DNA from: Lota lota
Taxonomy: Eukaryota > Chordata > Actinopteri > Gadiformes > Lotidae
DNA: 64,000 bases
NCBI GenBank assembly: GCA_026745465.1
Contig: JACYXH010000109.1
Span: 357,501-421,500, forward strand
Reading direction: 5' to 3'
Notes under the pieces: model-generated
What the model was told of the DNA's origin: nothing
What the model saw: the letters and a program-made list of their open reading frames with translations, nothing else
Databases searched by the model: none
Translations under genes and position numbers: made by a program
Shown: positions 34,071 to 46,560 of the stretch, piece after piece
Position numbering within the stretch: position 1 is the stretch's first letter
Layout of the letters: each line of letters opens with the position of its first letter

Positions 34071-36655
34071 GCCGACCGCCTCAACCTCAGAGGAGGACGT
34101 CTGGATGGAGGATACACATCTGGCAGGTGTCCAAGAGCGGGAACAGCCCATCCATGTGTTGTCTTGGCTGCCTGAGCGTTGAACGCTGAACCTTTATGAA
34201 AAACGGACTCATGAGTGGAGTGTGCTTTGTGTTGGAGGCGTATGGTTGAACATGGTTGAACAGTCACCAGTCTGCTCATAGCCTTACCAGTTAAATTTGC
34301 TTTGTGTTGTAGGTGGGCTGCCAACAGCAATAATCAATTTACAGAGACGTAAGTGGCATCATTGTCATGATCGGTTTGCTTACTTGATGCGGCATGCAAT
34401 CCATTTCTATTGATAGCTGGTAGCCAGTGTGTTGCAAGTGCTGTGTGCTCCGCTGCCGCCCGCGCTTCAAAACACTTTGCTGATCTGCTGTCAGACCGCG
34501 GCCTGTTCAGGGCCCGTCTTGGTCAAAAAGTCCCGAGCCATGGCCCAGTCTGTCCCTGCCCTGTTGTGTTTCAGCTTTAGACTTCAATGACCAGCCATTT
34601 TATTCAAGTTTTAGACAATGGTTCTGCAAAAGAAAGGGAGAACAAACGGGTGCAATGGGGTCTGGCAGACACCTACTTTCATAACAATGGCATGCTGAGC
34701 TTGCTGGTGTATTACTTACATTCATGTATTAAATAAGCCTATATAGATTTCAAAAGGTAAAACAGAGGTCTTGTGACTTATTTCACCATGAACACAAAGG
34801 ACATGTATAGCCAACCCTGCAGTTGCCCTCACACTGTTTAAACACACTGAATGAAAACTACTATTTTGCAAAGATTACACTTTATTTGACACTGATCATA
34901 AGTGCTGGTAACATATTAGACTACGGTACAATGTGTTTATTTCAGACTGCATCGCTCGCTAGTCCCCCTAGTGTATCGCCACTTCATTAAGTGCGGTCCG
35001 ACGTTGCTTGGAGTTGGAAGTGGCTCAGTCGTTACTACTACCGCTGGGAGGAGAGGCCCAAACATCATTATCGTTACCCTGGAGGACGCGGGGGAGAAGG
35101 GCACAGGCAAATCCTTTGAACTCCGCGAGTAGGCTACCTAGAGAATACCCTTTACCCAGAGTGGGAAGACATTCATCCATTAGCATGATTACACTCTGGA
35201 GTTTGGCTAAGGAAAGAATGAGTCGGAAAATGAAGTGTTTCTCTATGTGGTAAAGCCATTGTCAAGAAAAGTCTTGTCATGCAATATGCATTTTAGTCTT
35301 TGTCAGGTGCTTCATCAAATTGGCTTTTCTTATTTTCCTAACAACAAAGTCCAAATAGTCTATTGAAACAAAGGGTCAAAGGTCAGAATGTTTTACAATC
35401 TGTTAAAATAGAACATTTTGTAAATAAACCCCATTGGGGCACCACACTTGAACACAGCTGCTTGGGGTGATCCCAGTGGTTCACCAGCTGTTTGGATTAG
35501 AGTCAGATATTCCCCTTTCTACCCAATTATCTTTCTTGTTGTTGTATTTTAAGAACACATTTAAGACACATTTTGATGGTCTAATCTTTTTAAAGTTATT
35601 CGGTCATCTGTTGTGTATTTGATTGTTCAGTTAGCTAAAAACGGGATAGCGGAGTCTATGTGTAGCATACTCCTTACACTCAGTGAATGGTGCTGTTCCA
35701 CTAGAACACTGTTTTACTGACCGAAAGTAATGCTAAATAATGTATCAAATGTTGCTAGGAAACTCTATACAATTTCGTCATGTGGACATCTTTTTGCAAA
35801 ACTATTATTCGGTGGATTTTTCTACATTTTGGGAACCTTTTCTTCCCCCTGTGCTTATTAATTTCTGACGCTGGTTATAACCATGAATTCTATAAATGAC
35901 TAATTTGCTGGCAGCAAATTTGGGCAAAGAAATGTATACAAAATGGGCGCCCATTCAGACAATACTAACATAGCTTTATATTATGTATTATTTATTATGA
36001 TTATTATAATGTACTCTGCATATTATAAGTAAATACTGCTTTATTAAAAAGCGAGACATCCACTCTAACTGGTTTATGTGCTATCTATTCTTTTTTAATA
36101 AATGCTGGCATTGAATCGACATTTAAACCTGGGACTGACACTTTAAACGTGTATACGTGAACACATTACATCATAGACCCTTTTCACGGAGGTGTCATCG
36201 TAGGATGACGCTCATAACGCTAACGATGGCTCTGCTCCTTTCATGTACCAGGGCAGTCGACTTATCTCCACTAGTTTATTCTACTGCCTGTGCCCTGGTA
36301 TATAAAAGAAGCAGCACCACCATAAGTGGCATGAGTGACACCTGTGCTGGTCTTGCCATGGTGCCTCAGGGAACAGGGTTTTGGACGTATTGTGATCATG
36401 CTAGCAATGTGACCTAGCACTTATTTCAGACTGAACCAGGCATCTATGTTTAAAGCTTAAGGCAGTGGAGCCACCTATTTCGGTAGGCTTACTTTTTTGT
36501 CATTAGTATTCCACCAAGGTGAAGCTTAACTAATACGATCAGCGTTTCGCTTCTCACAGCAGCTGGTTGGAGTTGCCGGTGGTCAATCAACCACCTCCAA
36601 ATCAAATCAATCATTCAGTGGTGCAGAAATGTTTGGACAACTTCCAGCGCTGTTG
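34071..36655. other. gene-free stretch, no gene seen
   Basis: Unique-looking sequence. A minus-strand frame continues from the G-rich array to about 34330 but has no recognisable homology. The rest is AT-rich. Confidence 0.45.
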
Positions 36656-36676
36656 CAAAAAAAAAAAAAAAAAAAA
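36656..36676. repeat. poly-A tract
   Basis: A20 or more. It could be the tail of a retroposed sequence to its left, but no source was recognised. Confidence 0.7.
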
Positions 36677-39540
36677 GTTCTCCAGTTGACAGAGTCTTGA
36701 ACAAAGAGTGTTCATGCATGACAATGGACACAGCACCAAACAGACTGTGTCTGACTGAATATAGCTTTATTATTACACTTAATATATTTGGCAGTAGAGA
36801 GTGACGTGTAATGACTGAACTGCAGGGCTTCTGTTTATTAGGCCACAGGGAAGTAACTCTCGCATTGGGGAACCTTGATCGAAGTAGTGTCAAGTGTGGC
36901 AAGACTTTTCTGTCGAGCTATAAAAACAAAAACAAAAAAGGTTATGATGATGACGTATGCTCAACACTGTCTGAGTAATTGAGGGTAAGTCTAAGTGCCA
37001 GCTCCAGAGCTGCACTCTTACTGGTCAATATTAGGGAAAACATATTAAAAAAAAAAATAATAACATTGTTAAGCAGACAGATGATCCTCTCGTTTTTTAA
37101 TAACCATCTCCAAGCGGGGAGGAGAACTTTGGAACAAGTCAGTGCCAGTTGAGCAGTGTCGTGGTTATAGGTCCTTATTTCTCTTTTCCACCTCGCTGTG
37201 ATGTGGCATGTCAGTGTATGGCAGCTGACAGCCAGCAAGCTGCTCAGTGTGCTCAGCTCTAGAAGGCACCGCAGCACCACAACAAATGATGATTCATACC
37301 CGGGCGTCGGAGACGGATGGCAGAGGTTGGCCGAGTGAGATTGTCTTTAATTGCTCCGTGTACAGATGACTTGTTTTTGTTTTGTTTTGCTCTGTTCCTG
37401 ATGGCATTTGCTGTTTACGGCCTCGAATTCATCCGTTTTATTCACAAAGCAAATGTGTGGTTCAAGAGTCAATGGAAGAGGCTTTGCACGCAATTTTTAC
37501 TTGGAAGAGCACACGTGGCGAACATTCAAGCCTGAGTTCCCCATGGTTCACTGGTTGCTGGTTTCATACTTTTTTATATGAATATTCATGTTTTCATCGA
37601 ACAAATCGAACGTGCAAAAGTGGAAGTAGAGTTCCAATTAAGGAGACTGGTGTCTTAACAAGCGGGTAGTCGTCCTTGTGCCCACCTCCCCGCGTGGCAC
37701 CCGTTCTGGGCATGCTTCCTTGGCAGCCTACCTGAGCTTAACATGATAAATACTGTGTTTAAAGCTACATTAGCCCGATACATTTCACATAACATGGCTT
37801 AGAGTTGCCTGTATCAGACTTAATGAAGCTATAGGGCCAAATGCATAATTCATGAATTTCTCCCAAATTCTTCATGCAGCCTTTCTCTCGCTCTCTTTAC
37901 CCCCCCCCTCTCTTTCTCTACCTTCCTCATACCTCCCTCTCCTTCTCTGTCTTTCTCTGTGTTTTCATCTTTCTCCTTCACTCTCTCCCTCCCCGCGCCA
38001 GTCTCTCCACCGCTCCATGCCTCTGGAGCTTTGGTTTAGCTGATCAGCAATTTGGCTCGTTACGTGTTGATTTAGGATGTCTGACTGCAGACCATATGCT
38101 GCCGAGTGCTGCTCCATGCCCTTAAGCTGGATTCACATCAAAAGTTCTGGAGAATACATAGCCATCGGGCGGCAGTTTGGTTCGATTCTCTCCAGCCTGC
38201 TTCCTAAAGGCAAAATCCAAGTGGCCACCTCAAGCGCACGTACTATTCCATCTCACACGGGTGCATTCAGGTGGATCAACTGTACTTATAATCTACAACG
38301 GGCTTTTTGTCTTTCTCCAGATGAACGCGCGGCCTATGAAACGACCGCAGCTTCTTTCATAGAGATGTTTCCCACGTCCTGATTTCCTAATTACCCACAT
38401 CGACGCTCACTATCTATGGAGTCTCTTGAATCCCGACATGTTTTCAGTCTTCTGCCATGTGTTGAAATGAAATACTATCCCATTACCAACTTAATGTTGA
38501 TAAAAAAAAAAAAGCACGTGAAAACAGGTTGCCATCTCTTCACAATCCACGCCATTCACGACAATCTTGACGTGGCAATAAGGGATCATGACAACATGCC
38601 AGCTCTTCCCATAAGGAATACGGTGACTCCTGACCCCGAGCTAACCCTCGTTAGAGTCCCCCTGCTTCCGAGCGTTCCTCTCCGTGTCTTAATATCACTG
38701 CACGGATCAGCGCTTGTTGTCTCTCATGGCCTCCGTTAATATACGTATATGACAACTGCAGACGAAGGCAAACCACCGGATGAGGTCTCTCGAATCTCCC
38801 AATCCACAGGAGAACCGTTTGACGAGTTGCAGAGTTGCTGCAGAAATGTTATCATGCTGTACAGTGATAATGTTATGATCCAGAAGGTGCGGCAGTCACG
38901 TTGATGTGAGAGGCAAGACAGCTTGGTCCTGCTACGCAGATAAAGTTACGTAGAGCGAAAAATAAATTTCCATAATGTAATACTTGAAGCTGCGGTAGGT
39001 CAGATTTGCGAGTTGCAAAGAGAGAAAGAGAGAGAGCAGAAGGGAGCATGATTTTGAAACTAAACTCTCTGCCCCCACCATCCCTACAGCTTGATAAGTG
39101 TTGCGTTTCAAGAACCTGTGATTGACAGGCAAGCTAGATTCCCGAACCAATGAAGAATGTCAGAAATGAGCCGGGATCGGTCAATCTAAATGGTCTCATG
39201 CAGAGGCACAGTCAACTCGAACTTCGTTCACTCGCTAATACCTGACGGATGTCATATTCTTACAAATTACACTCAAATAATACCCCTTAAATGTTCGTTT
39301 TCTGGCTTTGTCTTGCAGAGTAGAAACGAGTGGGTGAGCACAGGAAACATGCTGAGGTCCTGATGTCCTCATTGTTTATTTTTTATAAAGAAGAAAAATG
39401 GTCTATAAACGAGTGAATACATTTTCTTAGCAGAGGGGACTGCAGTGGTTAACCAAACCTCTCTATCTAAACACTCCACCAGTTGCATTACCTATGTTAT
39501 GTTATGCACCTTTTATGTCTTGAGTCTCTGGTCCTCTGGC
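36677..39540. other. gene-free stretch, no gene seen
   Basis: Includes a CT-rich segment (37880-38010) and A-runs near 37045 and 38500. No exon chain recognised. Confidence 0.45.
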
Positions 39541-39665
39541 AAAGGTCTAGCTCGACTAGTAGAGCAGGGAATTAACTCTGCAAGGGTTAGCGGTTCAATT
39601 TCCACTGCAGCCGACCCTGCGACGAATGTATGCACTCATGGAAATATAAGACACTTTGAATTATG
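39541..39665 (+). repeat. tRNA-derived SINE fragment
   Basis: GTCTAGCTCGACTAGTAGAG (A-box-like, about 39545) followed 40 bp later by GCGGTTCAATTTCC (B-box-like, about 39590) reproduces a tRNA head. It continues into GTATGCACTCATGGA and AAGACACTTTG, a remnant of the AAGxxxCTTTGGATAAA-type fish SINE tail. Confidence 0.7.
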
Positions 39666-41004
39666 TTGAATGATGATGAAATTATTAAAAGATTGTATTC
39701 CCAGCCTGTACAGTAGCAGATGTGTTGGCTGAGACAGTATGCAAACCTTTAGTTTAGGTCTGCTACTTTTACACAAAATGTAATATATGGTCAGACTTAT
39801 TTCTCTTTATCAGCATTCGTCACAACGTCTGCAAATGAGGTTCATTTTAAAAAGCACAATAGGCTTATGGCTATGAAGGCGTTCTTGGCAGATTTTACAC
39901 AATGAATAATGAATGAATATTGATGATGGATGAATTGCAAAACTTCAAATTGTTCCAAGTCATCACCAGCTTTTCATCAGCTACTGTTATGCAGATGGAG
40001 GTCTGTGTTTATTCCCTAAATCCCACTACTGTAGAAAATCCACAATATCTATTATTTTGGCTCTTGGTAACTAGATCACTACTAGTTTTAATCGAACACC
40101 GGACCGAAATAGAGCTGTAAACCATAATTAAGGTGTTTCATCCTAGACATATTAGACATATTTATACTGGATTAAAAGGTACGAACACTTTAAAACTGGA
40201 ATTTCTGTTAATTAGATCAAACACATTTGCAGCATTGATTGTTTTCTAAATAGCCTTAATCTAAAGCCACTGCAGCTTCACACATTAAGAATCTGTGTTC
40301 ACCACTGATAAATGATATCACTATGCCTTTCAAAAGCTCACAATAAAAAAACGACTGACTTAAAACAGAGTTGTATTCCTCGAGAACATATGTACAAGGA
40401 TATCGGAAAATCGGAAAAACAAACCAGCCCGCACGTGGTTTTCAGTTGGGGAGAGATGTTGTACTTCAGAGGACTCCAGGTGTCCTCCCGGTGCCCTTGT
40501 GGATCGGACCAGCGTGTGACCAGATAAAGACCAGAGACACAGTTCACTCTGGACGCCCATAATAAACCCCCCCGTCGCCCTGATGAATGAGTCCCACCCG
40601 AAGCGGAGTTCAGGAAAAGCACCTTCCAACCCCACTGCTGAGGAGTCTCCCAGCAGCTCCTGGTGGATGCTCTTCTTCTGTACTGACAACAAACAAGCAC
40701 GCTATAGCCATGACAACAGATGTTCCTCGGCAGCATCAACATGGGAAAGCCTTGTTTTGTTCTCATAAATGACACTTTTGACCCATTTTTTTTCAACTTT
40801 ACATTTATGTAGTAATTATGCATTAAGAAAAAAACAAAGGAATATAAACTGCCAGCTATAGTCACCCAGTAGGGATTAACCTCTGTCAGCCTTTCATGGC
40901 AGTTACACAGCTATTTTCTCAGGGAGGATTAAACAGAATTCCTCTGAATAAAAACACATCACGTCCATAAATTACCGTTTGACACTTTTAGCACACACAG
41001 TAGC
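39666..41004. other. gene-free stretch, no gene seen
   Basis: AT-rich, then a GC-richer part (40430-40700) open in several frames without splice context. Nothing recognised. Confidence 0.45.
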
Positions 41005-41198
41005 ACACACACACACACATACACAGGTGCATGCACAATAACACACACAGACACACACACACACCTTGGGGAGTAATTAACAGCTAAACCGTGGTACCTT
41101 TTTTCCATTTCACATTCTACACACAGACAACAGACTCCCCCCCCCCCCCCCCCCCCCCACACACACACAAACACACTCCCACACACAAACACACTCCC

Positions 41199-41233
<35 letters not shown>

Positions 41234-41255
41234 CACACACACATGCACACACACA
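41000..41255. repeat. (CA)n tracts and C21(AC)n
   Basis: Imperfect CA at 41000-41065, then a C-run at 41139-41159 followed by AC with CAAACACACTCC interruptions to 41255. The C-run lies 5' of the AC tract, the same polarity as at 2184. Confidence 0.93.
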
Positions 41256-43069
41256 CATACTTTAAACGAATAAAAATGTATCCTGGAACATAAGAAAAGA
41301 CTGTCGATACATAGACCCACACAGCCTCATGCAAGCACGACACTCATCTCCATATAAAGTACAAAGTGAGCGCGTTCTCTGTGAAAAGGTCAATTTTCCA
41401 CCACCTAAGCAGCTGTACTTCTGCAGGTCTCCGGGCTGCAGTAGAAGTCAAACCTCCGACTGCTCTCCGGGGCCGCACCCAACCCCAGTGATGGGAACGG
41501 TTGACACAAATTGTTAAAGTAACTACGGCAGCACCGCTAAATGCATTGTGGTTAAGAAGGCCGCTATGGCTCTCGGATAAGGTCATCCAATAACCTCATC
41601 CAATCTACACATTCTGCTTTAAAGTGTGCCGGTTGCCGAGGTGTGTAAAGTGCACAGTGTCTATAAACGAGGCATTGGCTTCTGTTTCATCGCGCACGCA
41701 TCGTCTCGTGTGTCGCATGTGTTCCCATCAGGGCCCAGGGCCTCTCCCAGGGCCCAGGGCCCTGCCCACAACGGGGGGGTGGGGGGGGGGGGGGGGGTTG
41801 TTGGCCCAGGGCCCAGGGCCCTGCCCACAACCACCACTGTATTCCGTCCTTGCATTCGAGGGGCCGCAGTAAGAACAACCATGATCATGTCCCAGACGAT
41901 GTGTACCACTCACTGGCCCCTTCACAGCCGACCACACCCAGTTTGTCCACCAGAAAACCCCAATTCTGGGACTGGCACGGTATTTCAGAGGCCTGGGGGC
42001 AGGGCATCGCCACGGCCAGGACGTGTGGACGATGGGGTCCATGCCACTCGCCTCCTAAGAAGAGGAAAGGCACTGCCACTGCTGCTCCCGGGAACCTCTT
42101 TCCCCCCCCCCCCCCCCCCCCCCGAGGCGATGGGAGTCTTGCCTGTAAAACATGGAGTATAGCAGTGTTTAGGGTGGGCTCCGTGGGTTCCACCCCTCCC
42201 CCCCTCCCCCAGCCGGGAGCATCCCCCTGGGCAGAGTGTCTGCTGGACATTTCCGCAGCATTGACATTGTCAATGTCGTTCAGCGTTTCCCTTTCAATTT
42301 GTCCGTAACTTTCCTGGCACGGGGATACACTGTAACTCTCTGGGCACTTGGCTTTTAACTACTTTGCCATGTCAACGCACAAAGCAGCGTACTTGGAAGT
42401 TGAATCTGGCTGTTTTACTCGAAGTGCAAATCATTGTGCTAGATTAATGAGCCATGCGCTGTACTCAGGACCTCTCAGTTCTGATATGCTGTCTGGAGCC
42501 AATGAAGCACGCTAACTGACAGCAGGGACTCTCCGGTTCGTACTGTAACTCATAGGATCATTTGCTGTTTCTTCTAACCTCTGTTAGTGGACCAATTGCG
42601 ATGTTAGAACAGCAGTTTCAGTGATACTATTCTTATTTATAAGCATATTCTTATTGTAATTGGACAATCAATCTAAAAGCCTGTTGTCCTTTTTAACTAC
42701 TTTTTAGTTGCAATTTTGTATCCAAATATGACATGCTGTGCCAATTTGTCAGAATTATAGATTTGACATTTGTAAAAGTTCTTATAATTAATCCTTCTGA
42801 GACCACAGCCTACAGCAAACCTCGGAAAATTAGAAGCCTTCAAATGATTAAATAAAACGCAGAATGCTGTTGAAAAGTTAACGTTTGGAGAACGACATAA
42901 CGCTTGTCATTATTTATTCATTGTCGTTGCATTTCAAAGTTGCATGTACAACTCAAAGTTGTCCATTGAGAGTGACGTGTGAATAATAAAAGTGTAAGAA
43001 GTAGTTAAAGAATAATAAAAGACAATATTCACAAAAAGAGGAAGTCACACTTATACATCAATGTGTTTG
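41256..43069. other. gene-free stretch, GC-rich part
   Basis: 41733-41833 holds a direct duplication of GGGCCCAGGGCCCTGCCCAC either side of a G-run. A C20 run lies at about 42104-42123. Multi-frame openness at 41620-42310 follows from the GC content. No exon recognised. Confidence 0.5.
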
Positions 43070-43346
43070 GGGGGGGGGGGGGGGGGGGGGTGGGACCTCC
43101 CCTAAACCCCCTCCTCCCTCCAGGCTGCAGAATGCCACCAACGCCTCCCAGTCGCAACCATATGTTGAGAGGCTGGGGGCTGTCTCTCCTCCCCCCCACA
43201 GCTATCAGACACCCCCCACTTTCACCCCCCCCCCCCCCCCCCCCGAAACAGATTACCGTGGGCTATCTCCGCTAGCTCCAGATTCCTGGAGGTATGTTTG
43301 TTGCCTTCTAAGTGAATCCTTTCTGTGATCCCTGCAGGACATGGGA

Positions 43347-43381
<35 letters not shown>

Positions 43382-43460
43382 ACCCATCACCACATCCACC
43401 ACATCCACCACACAGGATCATCTGAGCACACACACACACACACACACACACCTCCCTTGC
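43070..43460. repeat. cluster of G/C homopolymers and (CA)n
   Basis: G21 near 43070-43090, C-run at 43227-43244, C33 at about 43349-43381 and (CA)12 at 43428-43451. Confidence 0.93.
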
Positions 43461-44479
43461 TCGTGAACGCTATCAGTTAGATGGAGAGATGAGACAGGCC
43501 TAGAGAGACATGGGAAAGATGTGTGGACAGGACAGACACTTCCTGTCGCGAGCGCCCACCAATCCATTAGCCAACATACTCCCCATCCCCTTTCCTACCC
43601 TCTGTCTTCACAGCTGTGTGGCAAGTCCAAAAACAAGCTTGTTTCCTAGGGCGCTAAACCGAATCTTACCTGGACCTGGTCTTTTGCCGCAGTCTAATCC
43701 CACAAAAACACACACAGGCACACACTCACAGGCACACACACACACACACACACACCTCCCACACCCAGGAAACAATTTTATAGGCGAACAAAGAAACATT
43801 TCCTGAAATATTGCATACATTTTTTTTTTTTACCTATGATGTCCCTTCACGTTCTGTTCTCAGTTTTCCGCCTGTGCCTCTCCTCTCTCACAGCATATTG
43901 CAGTGTAAATATATACTTATTGTAATGTATTCGGGTGTTTTTTATTTCAATCTCCATATATAACAGAGTTCTGGCTGGGTGGTGTCTGGAAGGGACAGCA
44001 CTGTGACCCCTTCGAGCAGATAAAATACACAACCTGTTTATTGTTTACACAGCCCCAACAGTCAACCCCCCCCCCGCCCCCCCCCCCCCCCCCCCCCCCC
44101 CCGGAGAGAAATTATGTTTAAGATTGCAACAAAAGAAAGAAAGAAAAGAAAAGAAATCCAGCACAGTCAGCTCATTTTTATGTACGTGACCTCAAGTTCT
44201 GTCCGTGGCGTCTCTCGGATAATGCCAGCCCCAACTCAGACTGACAGCATGTCCCCTGTCCTCCGACCATCAGTGTATGAGGACAGCATAGAAGCCCTCC
44301 TGCTCCTTATCAATTTGCTCTTCCCTCTGCTGAGGAGAAATAAAAAGCACATCTCTTGCTGGCTTTGCAGTCCTGTCACTCACACGTTTTCGTCTCATGA
44401 ATCGCCTGGCAGCAAACATACGCTCCGTTGCCAGGTGATGAAGCGCGAAAAGTGCCTCAGTTGACGATCATGTATCCCT
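43461..44479. other. gene-free stretch with CA and C-runs
   Basis: (CA)n near 43708-43755, T11 at 43820, and a long C-run broken once by G at 44066-44102. No exon recognised. Confidence 0.5.
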
Positions 44480-44760
44480 CACTCTCTCTCCCTCCCTCCC
44501 TCTCACTCTCCCTCCCTCTCGCTCTCCCTCCCTCTCTCTCTCCCTCCCTCTCTCTCTCTCTCGCTCTCTCTCTCCCTCTCTCTCCCTCCCTCTAGCTCTC
44601 TCTCTGTCACTCTCTCTCTCTCCCTCTCTCTCTCCCTCCCTCTCGCTTTCTCTCTGTCACTCTTTCTCACTTTCTCTCTCTCTCTTTTCTCCCTCCATAT
44701 ATCTCTGTCTCTCTCTTCCTCTCTTTCTCTTCCACCCTCACTCTCTTCCTCTGTCACTCT
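44480..44760. repeat. (CT)n / (CCCT)n compound tract
   Basis: Pyrimidine array with CTCC, CTCG and GTCAC interruptions. Confidence 0.93.
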
Positions 44761-44867
44761 CATGTTTGCTTCCTGTCACAAAAAAACTAAACAGATCAGG
44801 AGGGGAGGGGAAAAAGTTGTTGCCATGACAGAATAGCTGCTGATGGAGGCAAGAGGGTCAGCAGTGA

Positions 44868-45292
44868 GGTGGAGCATGGAGGGTGTGGGGGGTGGAGAGG
44901 AAGGGGGTGGGGGGTGGATGGAGGGTGTGGGGGGTGTGGGGGGTGGAGAGGAAGGGGGTGGGGGGGTGGATGGAGGGTGTGGGGGGTGGAGAGGAAGGGG
45001 GTGTTGGGGGGGTGGATGGAGGGTGTGGGGGGTGGAGAGGAAGGGGGTGTGGGGGGCTGGATAGAGGGTGTGGGGGGTGGAGAGGAAGTGGGTGTGGGGG
45101 GTGGATGGAGGGGAAGGGGGGGTGGATGGAGGGGAAGGGGGTGGATGTAGGGGGAGGGGAGGTGGGGGGTGGATGAAGGGGGGTGGGGGGGTGGATGGAG
45201 GGGAAGGGGGTGGATAGAGGGGGAGGGGGGGTGGGGGTGGATGGAGGGGAAGAGGGGGGTGGCGGGTGGATGGAGGGGAAGGGGTGGGGGGG
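44868..45292. repeat. G-rich minisatellite (GGTGGATGGAGGGTGTGGGG)
   Basis: Interleaved units GGTGGATGGAGG and GGTGGAGAGGAAGGGG with G4-G7 runs. It is potentially quadruplex-forming on the plus strand. Open frames (GGWRVW, HPPPLP) are artefacts. Confidence 0.94.
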
Positions 45293-45825
45293 ATGATTGC
45301 AGAGTCATCTGTCAAGCACAGTGATTTACTCGGACAAGGGCTCTGATTCTTTCTGGAACCATTAGACGGACGGGCATCTCTGACAACTGATATCACCACA
45401 CATGTCCCCGAAGACACACACACACAAAAGAAAAGGATCAGCAGAGCAGGCGGCCAGCAAAAGACAGCAGGATAAACAGACAAGTAAAAGAGGGATAAAC
45501 AGACAGGTAAACAAAACTAGTTGACAGACACACATGAAGATTGACAGAGAAAGAAAAACATGCTTACTGGGCAAATGGACCAGAGTGCTGGCAGACAGGC
45601 AGACAGGCAGGGAGGTGGGCAGGTAGAGAGGTAGGCAGGTAGACGAATAGGCTTATTCAGTAGCCAGACAGTAATACTCCTGGCAGCCATACTGTATATT
45701 ATTTTGTTGTGTTGTGCTTTTTGTCACGTCCATCTGCTACAGCAGAGATGATGATAAATGGACCCCCTCCCCCCCCCCATACTGTGGGGGGAGAGATAGA
45801 GAATATAGTATGTAAGAGATGAAGG

Positions 45826-45861
<36 letters not shown>

Positions 45862-46007
45862 CGCGCACAAAAGCACATACACACACACACTCACATCATA
45901 TTTTTTGGCTGAGTAAACTACTAGTAATTATGTTATTGTAAATACATTAAATAGCTCCTCATCCATAAATACAGTTTCAATATTATTAACAACACACATG
46001 TCTCTGA

Positions 46008-46009
<2 letters not shown>
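45293..46009. other. gene-free stretch
   Basis: Contains a (CAGG/CAGA)n-type segment (45588-45650), a C-run at 45767-45779 and (CA)n at 45831-45857. No exon recognised. Confidence 0.5.

Positions 46010-46080
<71 letters not shown>
46010..46080. repeat. (GT)35 microsatellite
   Basis: Uninterrupted GT. A complementary (CA)n lies at 46224-46280, so the two tracts could pair across the 140 bp between them. Confidence 0.96.
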
Positions 46081-46081
<1 letters not shown>

Positions 46082-46223
46082 TCTCATCTGTGCCCCTGCC
46101 AGTCGCCTTCTTCTTGCCCTCCCCGTGTTCAGGATGTCCTTGTAATGCTTCATCCACGCTGCGGGCCTCAGCATGTGGAGACTGAAGAGGGCAAAGCAGC
46201 CACGGCCTTCCTGTCAGGCAAGC

Positions 46224-46229
46224 CACACA

Positions 46230-46280
<51 letters not shown>
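46224..46280. repeat. (CA)n microsatellite
   Basis: CA tract with one CC interruption. Confidence 0.95.
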
Positions 46281-46283
<3 letters not shown>

Positions 46284-46484
46284 TCCAAGTATGACCCACG
46301 GATGAGGTAGTAATATCGACATGATCAACAATGCAAAGACCATCTACTACACGCCACCTAGGTGACTTTCCTCGGGCTCCTCCAAACGAATGGACACAGG
46401 GTGGTGATGTTGAAAGACCGGTTTATTGGAAAGGTTGAGTAGGATGACAGACAGCTGGTGCTGCCATGCGGGAGAGCTCTCCCT

Positions 46485-46560
46485 GAGTGTGTGTGGTGAT
46501 GGCTGGTTTAACCTGTGCACAGGTGAGGCTGCTTAAACCAGCCATCATCCACACACACTC
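46485..46560. repeat. hairpin with 27/28-bp arms
   Basis: The left arm 46485-46511 (GAGTGTGTGTGGTGATGG, then CTGGTTTAA) and right arm 46533-46560 are complementary except for one bulged base. The 21-nt loop itself contains the palindrome CCTGTGCACAGG. Confidence 0.9.

Noticed and set aside
44776..45483. proline-rich 235-codon frame
   Set aside because: Complement of a G-rich minisatellite; composition artefact.
46010..46280. (GT)35/(CA)n pair as a functional inverted repeat
   Set aside because: Complementarity follows from dinucleotide composition. Such pairs are expected by chance in this microsatellite-dense window.
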